Part shown: positions 1 to 5,244 of the stretch, one piece after another
Layout of the letters: every line of letters begins with the position of its first letter
Position numbering within the stretch: the stretch's first letter is position 1
Source: a bacterium
GTDB lineage: Bacteria; BMS3Abin14
Length of the DNA: 5,633 bases
Direction of reading: 5' to 3'
Assembly: GCA_020352595.1 (NCBI GenBank)
Contig: CP070682.1
Span: forward strand, 1,698,468-1,704,100
Notes under the pieces: generated by a model
The model's database searches: none
Told to the model about the DNA's origin: nothing
What the model saw: only the letters and a program-made list of their open reading frames with translations
Position numbers and translations under genes: made by a program

Positions 1-859
1 CAGGTTGATCGTCCACCGGTACGAGGAGGGCGTTGTCGATGAGCCTGGCGTCTCCCACGAAAACGGCCAGGGCCAAAAGGGCGCCATCCGCGATGACGGT
101 GAGCGGAGTGAGTTCTTCAGGGTCGACCACCGACACGTAGTCGATCCTGGTAAAGGGTTCGGTCTGAACGGTCTCCCTGACCATGGCTTCGATTGCGGCC
201 GCGTCCCGGACCCCCCCGGCGAACATCTCCCGGGCCAGGTCCAGGGACCGGGAGAGGGCGAGGGCGCTCCGGCGCTCCTCGCCGGTGAGGTAGGCGTTGC
301 GGCTGCTCATGGCCAGGCCGTCGGGCTCACGGACGGTGGGGAGGCCGATGATGTCCACATCCATGTTGAGGTCGCGGACCATCCGGCTGATGACCTTGAA
401 CTGCTGGTAGTCCTTCAACCCGAAGTAGGCCCGGTGGGGTTTCACGATGTTGAGCAGTTTGTTCACCACGGTGCTCACCCCGTCGAAGTGCCCGGGGCGC
501 GAGGCTCCGCAAAGCCCCTCGGTCAGGCGGGTCACGGAAACCGTGGTGAGGGAACCTTCCGGGTACATCTCCTGGGCGGAGGGCGAGAAGAGCACGTCGC
601 AGCCCACCTCGCGGCACATGGAGGCGTCCCCTTCCAGGTCACGGGGGTAGGAGTCGTAGTCCTCACCCGGACCGAACTGGGTCGGATTAACGAAGATGCT
701 CACAACCAGAGCGTGATTCTCCTCCCGCGCCCTGCGCATGAGACTCAGGTGTCCCTCGTGCAGGAAGCCCATGGTGGGGACGAAACCGATCCTGTCGCCC
801 TGGTCGATGAGGCGGTCCGAGTGCTCCTGCATCTGGTCTATCGTCGTGATGATCTTCAT
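1..859 (-). CDS. panC: Pantothenate synthetase (pantoate--beta-alanine ligase), missing its last few codons
   Basis: Catalyses the ATP-dependent condensation of pantoate with beta-alanine to pantothenate through a pantoyl-adenylate, the last step of vitamin B5 synthesis, in the cytoplasm. My translation from the ATG at 859 gives 286 open codons and runs off the left edge. Family motifs are in order: PTMGFLHEGH (residues 28-37, nucleotidyltransferase HxGH with H34 and H37), FVNPTQF (56-62), PGHFDGVSTVV (122-132, pantoate site), YFGLKDYQQ (145-153, with K149) and GLAMSSRN (181-188, with S185, S186, R187). Family proteins are about 280-285 residues and the visible end matches the family C-terminus (DARLIDN at 270-276), so the stop should lie only a few codons beyond the window. 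It follows panB after 77 bases, as expected for a panBC unit. No Shine-Dalgarno is visible. An in-frame GTG at 868 is a less likely alternative start. Confidence 0.96.
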   Translation of the reverse strand, partial: MKIITTIDQMQEHSDRLIDQGDRIGFVPTMGFLHEGHLSLMRRAREENHALVVSIFVNPTQFGPGEDYDSYPRDLEGDASMCREVGCDVLFSPSAQEMYPEGSLTTVSVTRLTEGLCGASRPGHFDGVSTVVNKLLNIVKPHRAYFGLKDYQQFKVISRMVRDLNMDVDIIGLPTVREPDGLAMSSRNAYLTGEERRSALALSRSLDLAREMFAGGVRDAAAIEAMVRETVQTEPFTRIDYVSVVDPEELTPLTVIADGALLALAVFVGDARLIDNALLVPVDDQP

Positions 860-870
860 AATAAACACAA

Positions 871-898
871 TTTCAGATATCAGATTTCACATTTCAGG
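871..898. repeat. Degenerate heptamer tandem repeat, four units, in the panB-panC spacer
   Basis: Four consecutive 7-base units on the + strand: TTTCAGA (871-877), TATCAGA (878-884), TTTCACA (885-891) and TTTCAGG (892-898). Units differ from the consensus TTTCAGA by at most one base each. Read on the gene strand the motif is CTGAAAT/GTGAAAT. The array ends 11 bases upstream of the panC ATG. The whole spacer 860-936 is markedly AT-rich compared with the genes. Function unknown; it may be non-functional repeat expansion. Confidence 0.75.
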
Positions 899-936
899 CG
901 GTGCTGTCCTTTCCACTGGAATTTTGAAACATAAAA

Positions 937-1737
937 TTATTCGTAGGAATGCTCCTCATCCGGGAAGGTCCCCTCGGTGACCTCCTCCACGAACTGCCTG
1001 AAGGCCCTCTCCATCTCCTCGCCCATGAGGGCGTAACGCTTGACGAACTTGGGGATGAAACGGTCGTAGAGACCCAGGAGGTCGTTGGACACCAGGACCT
1101 GGCCGTCGCAGTGGGGGCCGGCGCCGATGCCGATGGTCGGGATGTCCAGCTCCTCCGTGACCTTCCGGGCCGCCTCCGAGGGGATGCCTTCGAGCACCAC
1201 GCTGTAGGCCCCGGCGTCCTGCACGGCGCGGGCGTCGTCCATGAGGGCCCTCAGCCCCTCCTCACCGCGGCCCTGGATCCGGTAGCCGCCCATCTGGTAG
1301 ACCGACTGGGGCGTCAGCCCCACATGGCCCATGACGGGTATTCCTCCCGACACGAGGTGGCGGATGGTCTCGGCCACGGTCACGCCCCCCTCCAGCTTCA
1401 CGGAGTGCGCCGGTGTCTCCTTGAGAAACCGGCAGGCATTGTCGAAGGCCTGGCTCGGACCGGCCTGGTAGGAGCCGAAGGGCATGTCGGCCACCAGAAG
1501 GGCCCTGCTGCAGCCCCGCCCGGCCGCCCGGGTGTGGTGGAGCATCTCCTCCATGGTCACAGGGACCGTTGTCTCGTAGCCAAGGACCACCTGCCCGAGG
1601 GAGTCACCCACGAGAACGATCTGGGCTCCAGCCCTCTCCGCATAAAGGGCGCTGGGATAATCGTGGGCGGTGAGCATGGCGATGCGCTGGCGCCCCTTCA
1701 TCTCCCTGATGGTGCGGATGGTGATCTTGTTTTCCAT
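937..1737 (-). CDS. panB: 3-methyl-2-oxobutanoate hydroxymethyltransferase (ketopantoate hydroxymethyltransferase)
   Basis: Transfers a one-carbon unit from 5,10-methylenetetrahydrofolate to alpha-ketoisovalerate, giving ketopantoate, the first committed step of pantothenate synthesis. The 266-residue length is typical of the family, whose fold is a decameric (beta/alpha)8 barrel. Metal and substrate ligands are where expected: VGDSLG (43-48, D45), ADMPFGSY (83-90, D84), VKLEGG (113-118, K114 and E116) and VLEGIP (181-186, E183 as catalytic acid/base). GHVGLTPQS (137-145), TIGIGAGPHCDGQVLV (201-216) and FIPKFVKRY (227-235) are further signatures. The ATG at 1737 is preceded by TAAGGG, 8 bases away. 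Its folate cofactor links it loosely to the folK gene upstream. The terminator at 1830-1855 separates it from the kinase gene, so it needs read-through or its own promoter; I found no convincing one. Followed by panC. Confidence 0.98.
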   Translation of the reverse strand: MENKITIRTIREMKGRQRIAMLTAHDYPSALYAERAGAQIVLVGDSLGQVVLGYETTVPVTMEEMLHHTRAAGRGCSRALLVADMPFGSYQAGPSQAFDNACRFLKETPAHSVKLEGGVTVAETIRHLVSGGIPVMGHVGLTPQSVYQMGGYRIQGRGEEGLRALMDDARAVQDAGAYSVVLEGIPSEAARKVTEELDIPTIGIGAGPHCDGQVLVSNDLLGLYDRFIPKFVKRYALMGEEMERAFRQFVEEVTEGTFPDEEHSYE

Positions 1738-1745
1738 GAGTCACG

Positions 1746-1751
1746 CCCTTA
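1746..1751 (-). promoter_or_regulatory. Probable ribosome binding site of panB
   Basis: TAAGGG on the minus strand, 8 bases before the panB ATG at 1737. It is a modest but well-placed Shine-Dalgarno match and supports that start. No -35/-10 pair stands out in the remaining spacer up to 1829, so no panB promoter is assigned. Confidence 0.5.
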
Positions 1752-1829
1752 AAGGAAGCCGGTGGTCCATCACTGCCGCACTGCTCTGGCACGCCGCCAG
1801 CCCGTCTCCAGACACCCGTTCCGGCCAAT

Positions 1830-1855
1830 AAAAAACCCCCGTGCACATACGGGGG
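1830..1855 (-). terminator. Rho-independent terminator after the deoxynucleoside kinase gene
   Basis: On the minus strand a perfect 7-bp stem CCCCCGT/ACGGGGG with a 6-base loop (ATGTGC) is followed at once by six T residues (1835-1830), the classic intrinsic terminator form. There is no T run on the other side, so it acts only on minus-strand transcripts. It lies 65 bases past the kinase stop and about 90 bases before panB, dividing the window into separate transcription units. Confidence 0.92.
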
Positions 1856-1869
1856 CGGCGCCAACAGGC

Positions 1870-1911
1870 GACGGGCAGGCTTGCGAACAGGCCTGCGGCT
1901 TCTTCCCCGTC
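1870..1911 (-). other. Possible nested stem in the 3' untranslated region of the kinase mRNA
   Basis: Between the kinase stop and the terminator, GACGGG (1870-1875) can pair with CCCGTC (1906-1911), and inside it CAGGC (1876-1880) with GCCTG (1891-1895), leaving a 10-base loop and a 10-base bulge on one side. The 5-base word CAGGC also occurs three times directly (1865, 1876, 1888). GC-rich sequence forms such stems by chance, so this is only a weak candidate for a 3'-end stabilising element. Confidence 0.3.
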
Positions 1912-1920
1912 CCGGTCCGC

Positions 1921-2562
1921 CTAAGCGGATCCGAGCGGCACGTAGAATTGAACCCCCTTTTTCATCCTCCGGATCTCCCGGACCAGGTCCTGGAAGTCCT
2001 CGGGTCTCCTGACGAAGTCCACCTCGGAGGTGTTGATGATCAGGAGAGGGGTCTCATCGTAATTGAAAAAGAACCGGTTGTAAGCCTCGTTGACCGCCTC
2101 GATGTATTCCCGGCTGATATCCCTTTCGTAGCTCCTGCCCCTCATCCGGATGCGCTGCTGGAGCACCTCGGTGGGGGACTGAAGGTATATGACCAGATCC
2201 GGCTTCGGTATCCTCTGGTCGAGCAGCGAGTAGATCTGCTGGTAGAGGATCAGTTCATCCTCGTCCAGGTTCACCGATGCAAAGATCCTGTCCTTGGCGA
2301 AGAGGTAGTCGCAGACGAGGCTCTGGCTGAACAGTTCCTGCTGAGCCAGTTCCCTCTGCTGCTGGTAGCGGCTCAGGAGGAAGAACATCTGGGTCTGAAA
2401 GGCGAAAGCCATGGGGTTGGAATAGAAACGGGGAAGGAAGGGGTTCTCGGTCACCTTCTCCAGGACGACCCTCGAACCGAACTCCTCGCCCAGCATCTCA
2501 ACCAGGCTCGTCTTCCCGACGCCGATGGGGCCCTCGACGACGATATACCTCTTGTCCGCCAT
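1921..2562 (-). CDS. Deoxynucleoside kinase (deoxyguanosine/deoxyadenosine kinase family)
   Basis: A 213-residue P-loop kinase predicted to phosphorylate deoxynucleosides at the 5' position for dNTP salvage in the cytoplasm. The Walker A loop is GPIGVGKTS (11-19). Residues 53-65 (FQTQMFFLLSR region) match the segment where Q56 would contact the base, as in dCK/dGK enzymes. CDYLFAKDRIFA (84-95) takes the place of the ERS motif and resembles the DY..xK..IFA form of Bacillus-type dGK/dAK. The arginine-rich lid is RIRMRGRSYERD (137-148). The ATG at 2562 puts the P-loop at the usual distance from the N-terminus, and no other in-frame start fits. It has its own promoter 12 bases upstream, no Shine-Dalgarno, and a terminator behind, so it looks monocistronic. 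Exact substrate preference (dG, dA or dC) cannot be read from sequence; a purine deoxynucleoside is the inference. Confidence 0.9.
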   Translation of the reverse strand: MADKRYIVVEGPIGVGKTSLVEMLGEEFGSRVVLEKVTENPFLPRFYSNPMAFAFQTQMFFLLSRYQQQRELAQQELFSQSLVCDYLFAKDRIFASVNLDEDELILYQQIYSLLDQRIPKPDLVIYLQSPTEVLQQRIRMRGRSYERDISREYIEAVNEAYNRFFFNYDETPLLIINTSEVDFVRRPEDFQDLVREIRRMKKGVQFYVPLGSA

Positions 2563-2574
2563 TACCAGCTTTTC

Positions 2575-2604
2575 ATTATAAGGCTACACCCGATTCGCGG
2601 TCAA
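2575..2604 (-). promoter_or_regulatory. Sigma-70 type promoter of the deoxynucleoside kinase gene
   Basis: On the minus strand TTGACC (2604-2599, five of six matches to the -35 consensus) is followed after an 18-base spacer by a perfect TATAAT (2580-2575). The -10 box ends only 12 bases before the ATG at 2562. Initiation 6-9 bases downstream of the box would leave a 5' leader of about 4-7 bases. The spacing and the location in the only gap between folK and the kinase make a chance match unlikely. Confidence 0.78.
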
Positions 2605-2623
2605 GGTCCCATCTTCCGCGGCC

Positions 2624-3157
2624 TCAGACTCCCTGTATGGACGTGCGCAACCCCTCAGCCATCCGGGCGACCTTCTGCTCGGGATGCTCGGCCCTGAGGA
2701 TGAGAGCGGCTTGCCGAACGCTCATGCCCTGACCCGGAATGCTCATGTCCGGTTCCAGGTCGGCCAGCGGTTCGAGGACGAACCTGCGTGACAGCATGCG
2801 GGGGTGCGGCAGTTGGAGCCTTTCCCCATCCAGGACCCGCCCACCGTAGAGGAGAAGGTCGATGTCCATGGTCCTCGGTTCGGGCCCTTTACGGGCACGG
2901 GGCCTTCCCATCCGGCTCTCTATGTCGTGGAGCCCTTCCATCAGCTGCCACGGGTCCAGCGTGGTCTTGATCCGGGCCACGGCGTTGACAAAGGGGCCGC
3001 CGCCCACGTCCACGGGCGAGGTCTCATACAGGTGGGACAGACCGGTGAGCCGGACCCCCGGCAGCTCCACGATCTTCTCCACGGCCCGTTGGAGGTGGCC
3101 GACCCTGTCCCCGACGTTGCTCCCGAGGGCGATGAAAGCGGTCTCGGCGGTCTTCAA
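2624..3157 (-). CDS. folK: 2-amino-4-hydroxy-6-hydroxymethyldihydropteridine pyrophosphokinase (HPPK)
   Basis: Transfers pyrophosphate from ATP to 6-hydroxymethyl-7,8-dihydropterin, giving the substrate of dihydropteroate synthase in folate synthesis. Numbered from the TTG at 3157 (177 residues): FIALGSNVGDR (8-18), GGPFVNAVARI (53-63, pterin pocket), RMGRPRARKGPEPRTMDIDLLLY (82-104 region, with Mg-binding D98 and D100), LPHPRM (116-121) and RRFVLEPLADL (124-134). These cover the whole HPPK domain. Start choice: an in-frame ATG at 3211 would add 18 residues and overlap dapL by 53 bases, but HPPK proteins normally begin a few residues before ALGSN, and the TTG sits one base past the dapL stop, as in translational coupling. 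Neither start has a good Shine-Dalgarno. The last ~20 residues extend beyond the minimal domain. Probably co-transcribed with dapA-dapB-dapL. Confidence 0.95.
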   Translation of the reverse strand: MKTAETAFIALGSNVGDRVGHLQRAVEKIVELPGVRLTGLSHLYETSPVDVGGGPFVNAVARIKTTLDPWQLMEGLHDIESRMGRPRARKGPEPRTMDIDLLLYGGRVLDGERLQLPHPRMLSRRFVLEPLADLEPDMSIPGQGMSVRQAALILRAEHPEQKVARMAEGLRTSIQGV

Positions 3158-3158
3158 A

Positions 3159-4325
3159 TCACCACTTGAGCTTCTCGATACGGGAGAAAGCCTCCGAGAG
3201 CCTCTCCTCATTCACTGTCAGCGAGATGCGGAAGTAGCCTTCCCCGTATTTGCCGAACCCGTTGCCTGGTGTGAGCACGACACCGGTCTCGGTGAGGACC
3301 CGGCCGACGAACTGAGCCGAGGACAGCCCCGAGGGTGTCCGTGCCCAGACGTAGAAGCTGGCCTCCGGCGGGGTGAAGCGGAGCTTCATCTTCGTGAGGA
3401 ATTCCCTGGCCAGGTCCCTTCGGCCCTGATAGATCCGCCTGAGCTCGGCAACCGGTTCCTGATCGGAGGTGAGGGCTTCGATGGCGGCTTCCTGGACCGC
3501 CTGGAAGATCCCGGAGTCGATGTTCGTCTTGATCCTCCCGATGGCGGAGATGGCGTCGGCGTGGCCGCAGACCCAGCCGATGCGCCAGCCTGTCATGTTG
3601 TATGTCTTGGAGAGGGAGTGGAACTCCACGCCGACATCGGAAGCGCCGGGCACCTCCAGGAAGCTCGGAGGGGCCTTGTCATCGAAGTAGACCTCGGTGT
3701 AGGCCGCGTCGTGGCAGACGAGGAAATTGTAGCGCTTGGCGAACTGGACAACCTGCTCGAAGAACTCCTTCGTGGCCGTGGCGGATGTGGGGTTGTTGGG
3801 GTAATTGAGGAACATGAGCCTGGCCCTCTTCCTCATCTCCTCGGGTATGGCATCCAGGTCCGGCAGGAAGCCGTTCTCCTCCAGGAGGGGCATGAGGTGA
3901 ACCTCACCACCGGCGAAGATGGTCCCGATGCTGTACACGGGGTAGCCCGGGTCGGGGCACAGCACCACGTCACCGGGGTTGACGAAGGCGAGGGGCGTGT
4001 GGGCGATGCCCTCCTTGGAGCCGATGAGGGAAACCACCTCGCGGGCGGGGTCCAGGATCACCCCGAAACGCTGACGGTACCAGCTTGAAACGGCCTCCCT
4101 GAAGGCCGGCATCCCTTCGTAGCTCGGGTACTGATGGTGCCTGGGGTTTTCCACGGCCCTTTTCATGCGCTCGATGATGTGCCCGGGAGTGGGCAGGTCA
4201 GGGTCACCGACGCCGAGGCTGATGATGTCCACACCCCTTGCGGCCACCTCCGCCTTCATGCGATCGATCTCGGCGAACAGATAGGGCGGCAAGGCCTTGA
4301 GGCGATGGGCCTGTTCGATCTTCAT
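3159..4325 (-). CDS. dapL: LL-diaminopimelate aminotransferase
   Basis: A PLP enzyme that converts tetrahydrodipicolinate plus glutamate directly to LL-diaminopimelate, bypassing the acylated intermediates of DapD/DapC/DapE. It is a 388-residue class I/II aminotransferase. Visible motifs: [10 protein letters not shown] (12-21), [11 protein letters not shown] (37-47), HQYPSYEGM (64-72), [11 protein letters not shown] (99-109), PDPGYPVY (124-131), [10 protein letters not shown] (173-182, N178), CHDAAYTEV (204-212, D206 and Y209 at the pyridine ring), [17 protein letters not shown] (235-251, PLP lysine K240) and FRISLT (365-370, carboxylate-binding R366). Length and sequence flavour fit the shorter DapL2-like class rather than the longer plant/chlamydial DapL1. 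The dapA-dapB neighbours make DapL much more likely than a generic aspartate or alanine aminotransferase. The ATG at 4325 has a strong AAAGGAG five to six bases upstream. The stop is one base before folK. Confidence 0.95.
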   Translation of the reverse strand: MKIEQAHRLKALPPYLFAEIDRMKAEVAARGVDIISLGVGDPDLPTPGHIIERMKRAVENPRHHQYPSYEGMPAFREAVSSWYRQRFGVILDPAREVVSLIGSKEGIAHTPLAFVNPGDVVLCPDPGYPVYSIGTIFAGGEVHLMPLLEENGFLPDLDAIPEEMRKRARLMFLNYPNNPTSATATKEFFEQVVQFAKRYNFLVCHDAAYTEVYFDDKAPPSFLEVPGASDVGVEFHSLSKTYNMTGWRIGWVCGHADAISAIGRIKTNIDSGIFQAVQEAAIEALTSDQEPVAELRRIYQGRRDLAREFLTKMKLRFTPPEASFYVWARTPSGLSSAQFVGRVLTETGVVLTPGNGFGKYGEGYFRISLTVNEERLSEAFSRIEKLKW

Positions 4326-4329
4326 GACA

Positions 4330-4336
4330 CTCCTTT
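4330..4336 (-). promoter_or_regulatory. Ribosome binding site of dapL
   Basis: AAAGGAG on the minus strand with a 4-base gap to the dapL ATG at 4325. It is the best Shine-Dalgarno in the window and fixes the start of this gene. Confidence 0.85.
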
Positions 4337-4350
4337 CGGAAAAGAGAATA

Positions 4351-4399
4351 AAGGGCTAAGCGCTAAGGGCTGAGAGTGAAGTGTCAGGAGTGAAGAGCT
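4351..4399. repeat. Degenerate heptamer tandem repeat, about seven units, in the dapB-dapL spacer
   Basis: Read on the + strand in 7-base steps from 4351 the units are AAGGGCT, AAGCGCT, AAGGGCT (4351-4371), then GAGAGTG, AAGTGTC, AGGAGTG, AAGAGCT (4372-4399). The first and third units are identical and the rest are diverged, but the phase is kept over all 49 bases. In another phase the core units read GTGAAGT (4376) and GTGAAGA (4390), close to the GTGAAAT unit of the array at 871-898. The array fills about half of the 101-base gap and ends about 15 bases before the dapL ribosome binding site. I see no promoter, terminator or riboswitch in the rest of the gap. Function unknown. Confidence 0.65.
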
Positions 4400-4426
4400 T
4401 CGACCCTCGCCCTTCCTTCCTCGAAC

Positions 4427-5230
4427 TCATTTCAAACCCAGGACGTCGTCCATGCCGTAGAGCCCCGGCTCCTTACCCGTCACCCAGAGCGCCGCGCGCA
4501 CGGCACCACGCGCGAAGTTGTCCCTGCTGTGGGCTCTGTGGGTCAGTTCCAGGCGCTCCCCCGGTCCCGCCAGAAGGAGGGTGTGCTCCCCCACGATGTC
4601 ACCGCCCCGGAGGGTCTGGATGCCGATCTCGCCCCTCGAGCGTTCCCCGATCATGCCGTGCCTGGAGTACACCGCGCTCCCGGCCAGGTCACGGCCCCGA
4701 GCCTGGGCCACAGCCTCGGCCAGCCTCAGCGCTGTTCCGCTGGGAGCGTCCTTCTTCATCCTGTGATGGGTCTCCACGATCTCGGCGTCATACGCGTCGC
4801 CGAGGACGGCAGCCGCCCTGGCGGCCAGCTTGAAAAGCAGGTTCACGCCCACGCTCATGTTGGGAGAGAAGACGGTGGGGGTCCGGGATGCGAACATCAC
4901 CAGTGCTTCCTTCTGTTCTTCGCTCAGCCCCGTGGTCCCTATGACCGCCGCAAGGCCTCTCCCGGCACAGTACTCCAGATTTCGCAGAGTCCCTTCCGGG
5001 GAGGTGAAATCGATGAGGACCTGCACGTTGGAAGGGATGGAATCCAGGTCGGCGGTCACCGTGACGCCCTTTTCCCCCACGGAAGCCCTGAGGCCGGCGT
5101 CCTGGCCCAGGCAGGGGTGACCTTCCCTCTCGAGGGCACCGGCAAGCCTGATGCCCTGGGTAGTTTCCATGGCCTGGATAATGGCCGTTCCCATGCGCCC
5201 GCAGGCCCCTGCCACCGCTGCCCTGATCAC
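4427..5230 (-). CDS. dapB: 4-hydroxy-tetrahydrodipicolinate reductase
   Basis: NAD(P)H-dependent reduction of the DapA product to tetrahydrodipicolinate, the substrate of DapL encoded next. The 267 residues are the normal family length. The N-terminal Rossmann loop is VAGACGRMG (6-14); ALEREGHP (32-39) is the strand-2 end that sets cofactor choice. IDFTSPEGTL (73-82), VIGTTGLS (96-103) and FSPNMSVGVNLLF (121-133) follow, then the catalytic signature ETHHRMKKDAPSGTA (153-167, with H155, H156 and K160) and the C-terminal segment LELTHRAHSRDNFARGAVRA (227-246). The start is GTG at 5230: the Rossmann motif begins at the usual place and GTGAGGT lies 7 bases upstream. Ten bases separate it from the dapA stop, so translation is probably coupled. 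A 101-base repeat-bearing gap follows before dapL. Confidence 0.98.
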   Translation of the reverse strand: MIRAAVAGACGRMGTAIIQAMETTQGIRLAGALEREGHPCLGQDAGLRASVGEKGVTVTADLDSIPSNVQVLIDFTSPEGTLRNLEYCAGRGLAAVIGTTGLSEEQKEALVMFASRTPTVFSPNMSVGVNLLFKLAARAAAVLGDAYDAEIVETHHRMKKDAPSGTALRLAEAVAQARGRDLAGSAVYSRHGMIGERSRGEIGIQTLRGGDIVGEHTLLLAGPGERLELTHRAHSRDNFARGAVRAALWVTGKEPGLYGMDDVLGLK

Positions 5231-5237
5231 CGTCGGG

Positions 5238-5244
5238 ACCTCAC
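5238..5244 (-). promoter_or_regulatory. Ribosome binding site of dapB, overlapping the dapA stop codon
   Basis: GTGAGGT on the minus strand, 7 bases before the GTG start at 5230. Its TGA (5243-5241) is the dapA stop codon, so ribosomes ending dapA are positioned on the dapB start signal. This supports GTG as the dapB start. Confidence 0.7.

Noticed and set aside
5..934. Long open frame on the + strand opposite panC (309 codons)
   Set aside because: It is the complement of a panC reading frame with every family motif intact. The predicted protein is low-complexity and rich in G, H, V and E, as expected for antisense of GC-rich codons.
949..1752. Long open frame on the + strand opposite panB
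   Set aside because: Covers almost exactly the panB gene in antisense and shows no recognisable domain; a codon-bias shadow.
1787..1801. CTGGC/GCCAG inverted repeat before panB as an operator
   Set aside because: Five-base arms are expected by chance in GC-rich sequence, and no promoter is visible next to it.
1604..1864. 86-codon minus-strand frame overlapping the panB start and the terminator
   Set aside because: Overlaps panB in another frame and begins inside the terminator region; its translation has no family resemblance.
1916..1929. Hairpin TCCGC-CTAA-GCGGA at the kinase stop codon as a terminator
   Set aside because: Only a 5-bp stem and no following T run; the true terminator is at 1830-1855.
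1762..2697. 311-codon + strand frame spanning the spacer, the terminator and the kinase gene
   Set aside because: Lies opposite the well-supported kinase and runs through its terminator. No ribosome binding site or domain was recognised.
2862..4088. 408-codon + strand frame opposite folK and dapL
   Set aside because: Antisense to two genes with complete catalytic motifs; composition is typical of GC-rich shadows.
4351..4399. CRISPR array
   Set aside because: Units are 7 bases, contiguous and without spacers, so this is a simple tandem repeat.
4326..4426. Lysine riboswitch or attenuator before dapL
   Set aside because: The gap is only 101 bases, half of it heptamer repeat. A lysine riboswitch needs well over 150 bases with five helices, and none are visible. 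No terminator hairpin either.
4337..4426. Promoter for dapL in the dapB-dapL gap
   Set aside because: TATTCT-like and CTGACA-like words exist on the minus strand, but no pair has acceptable 16-18 base spacing with good matches to both boxes.
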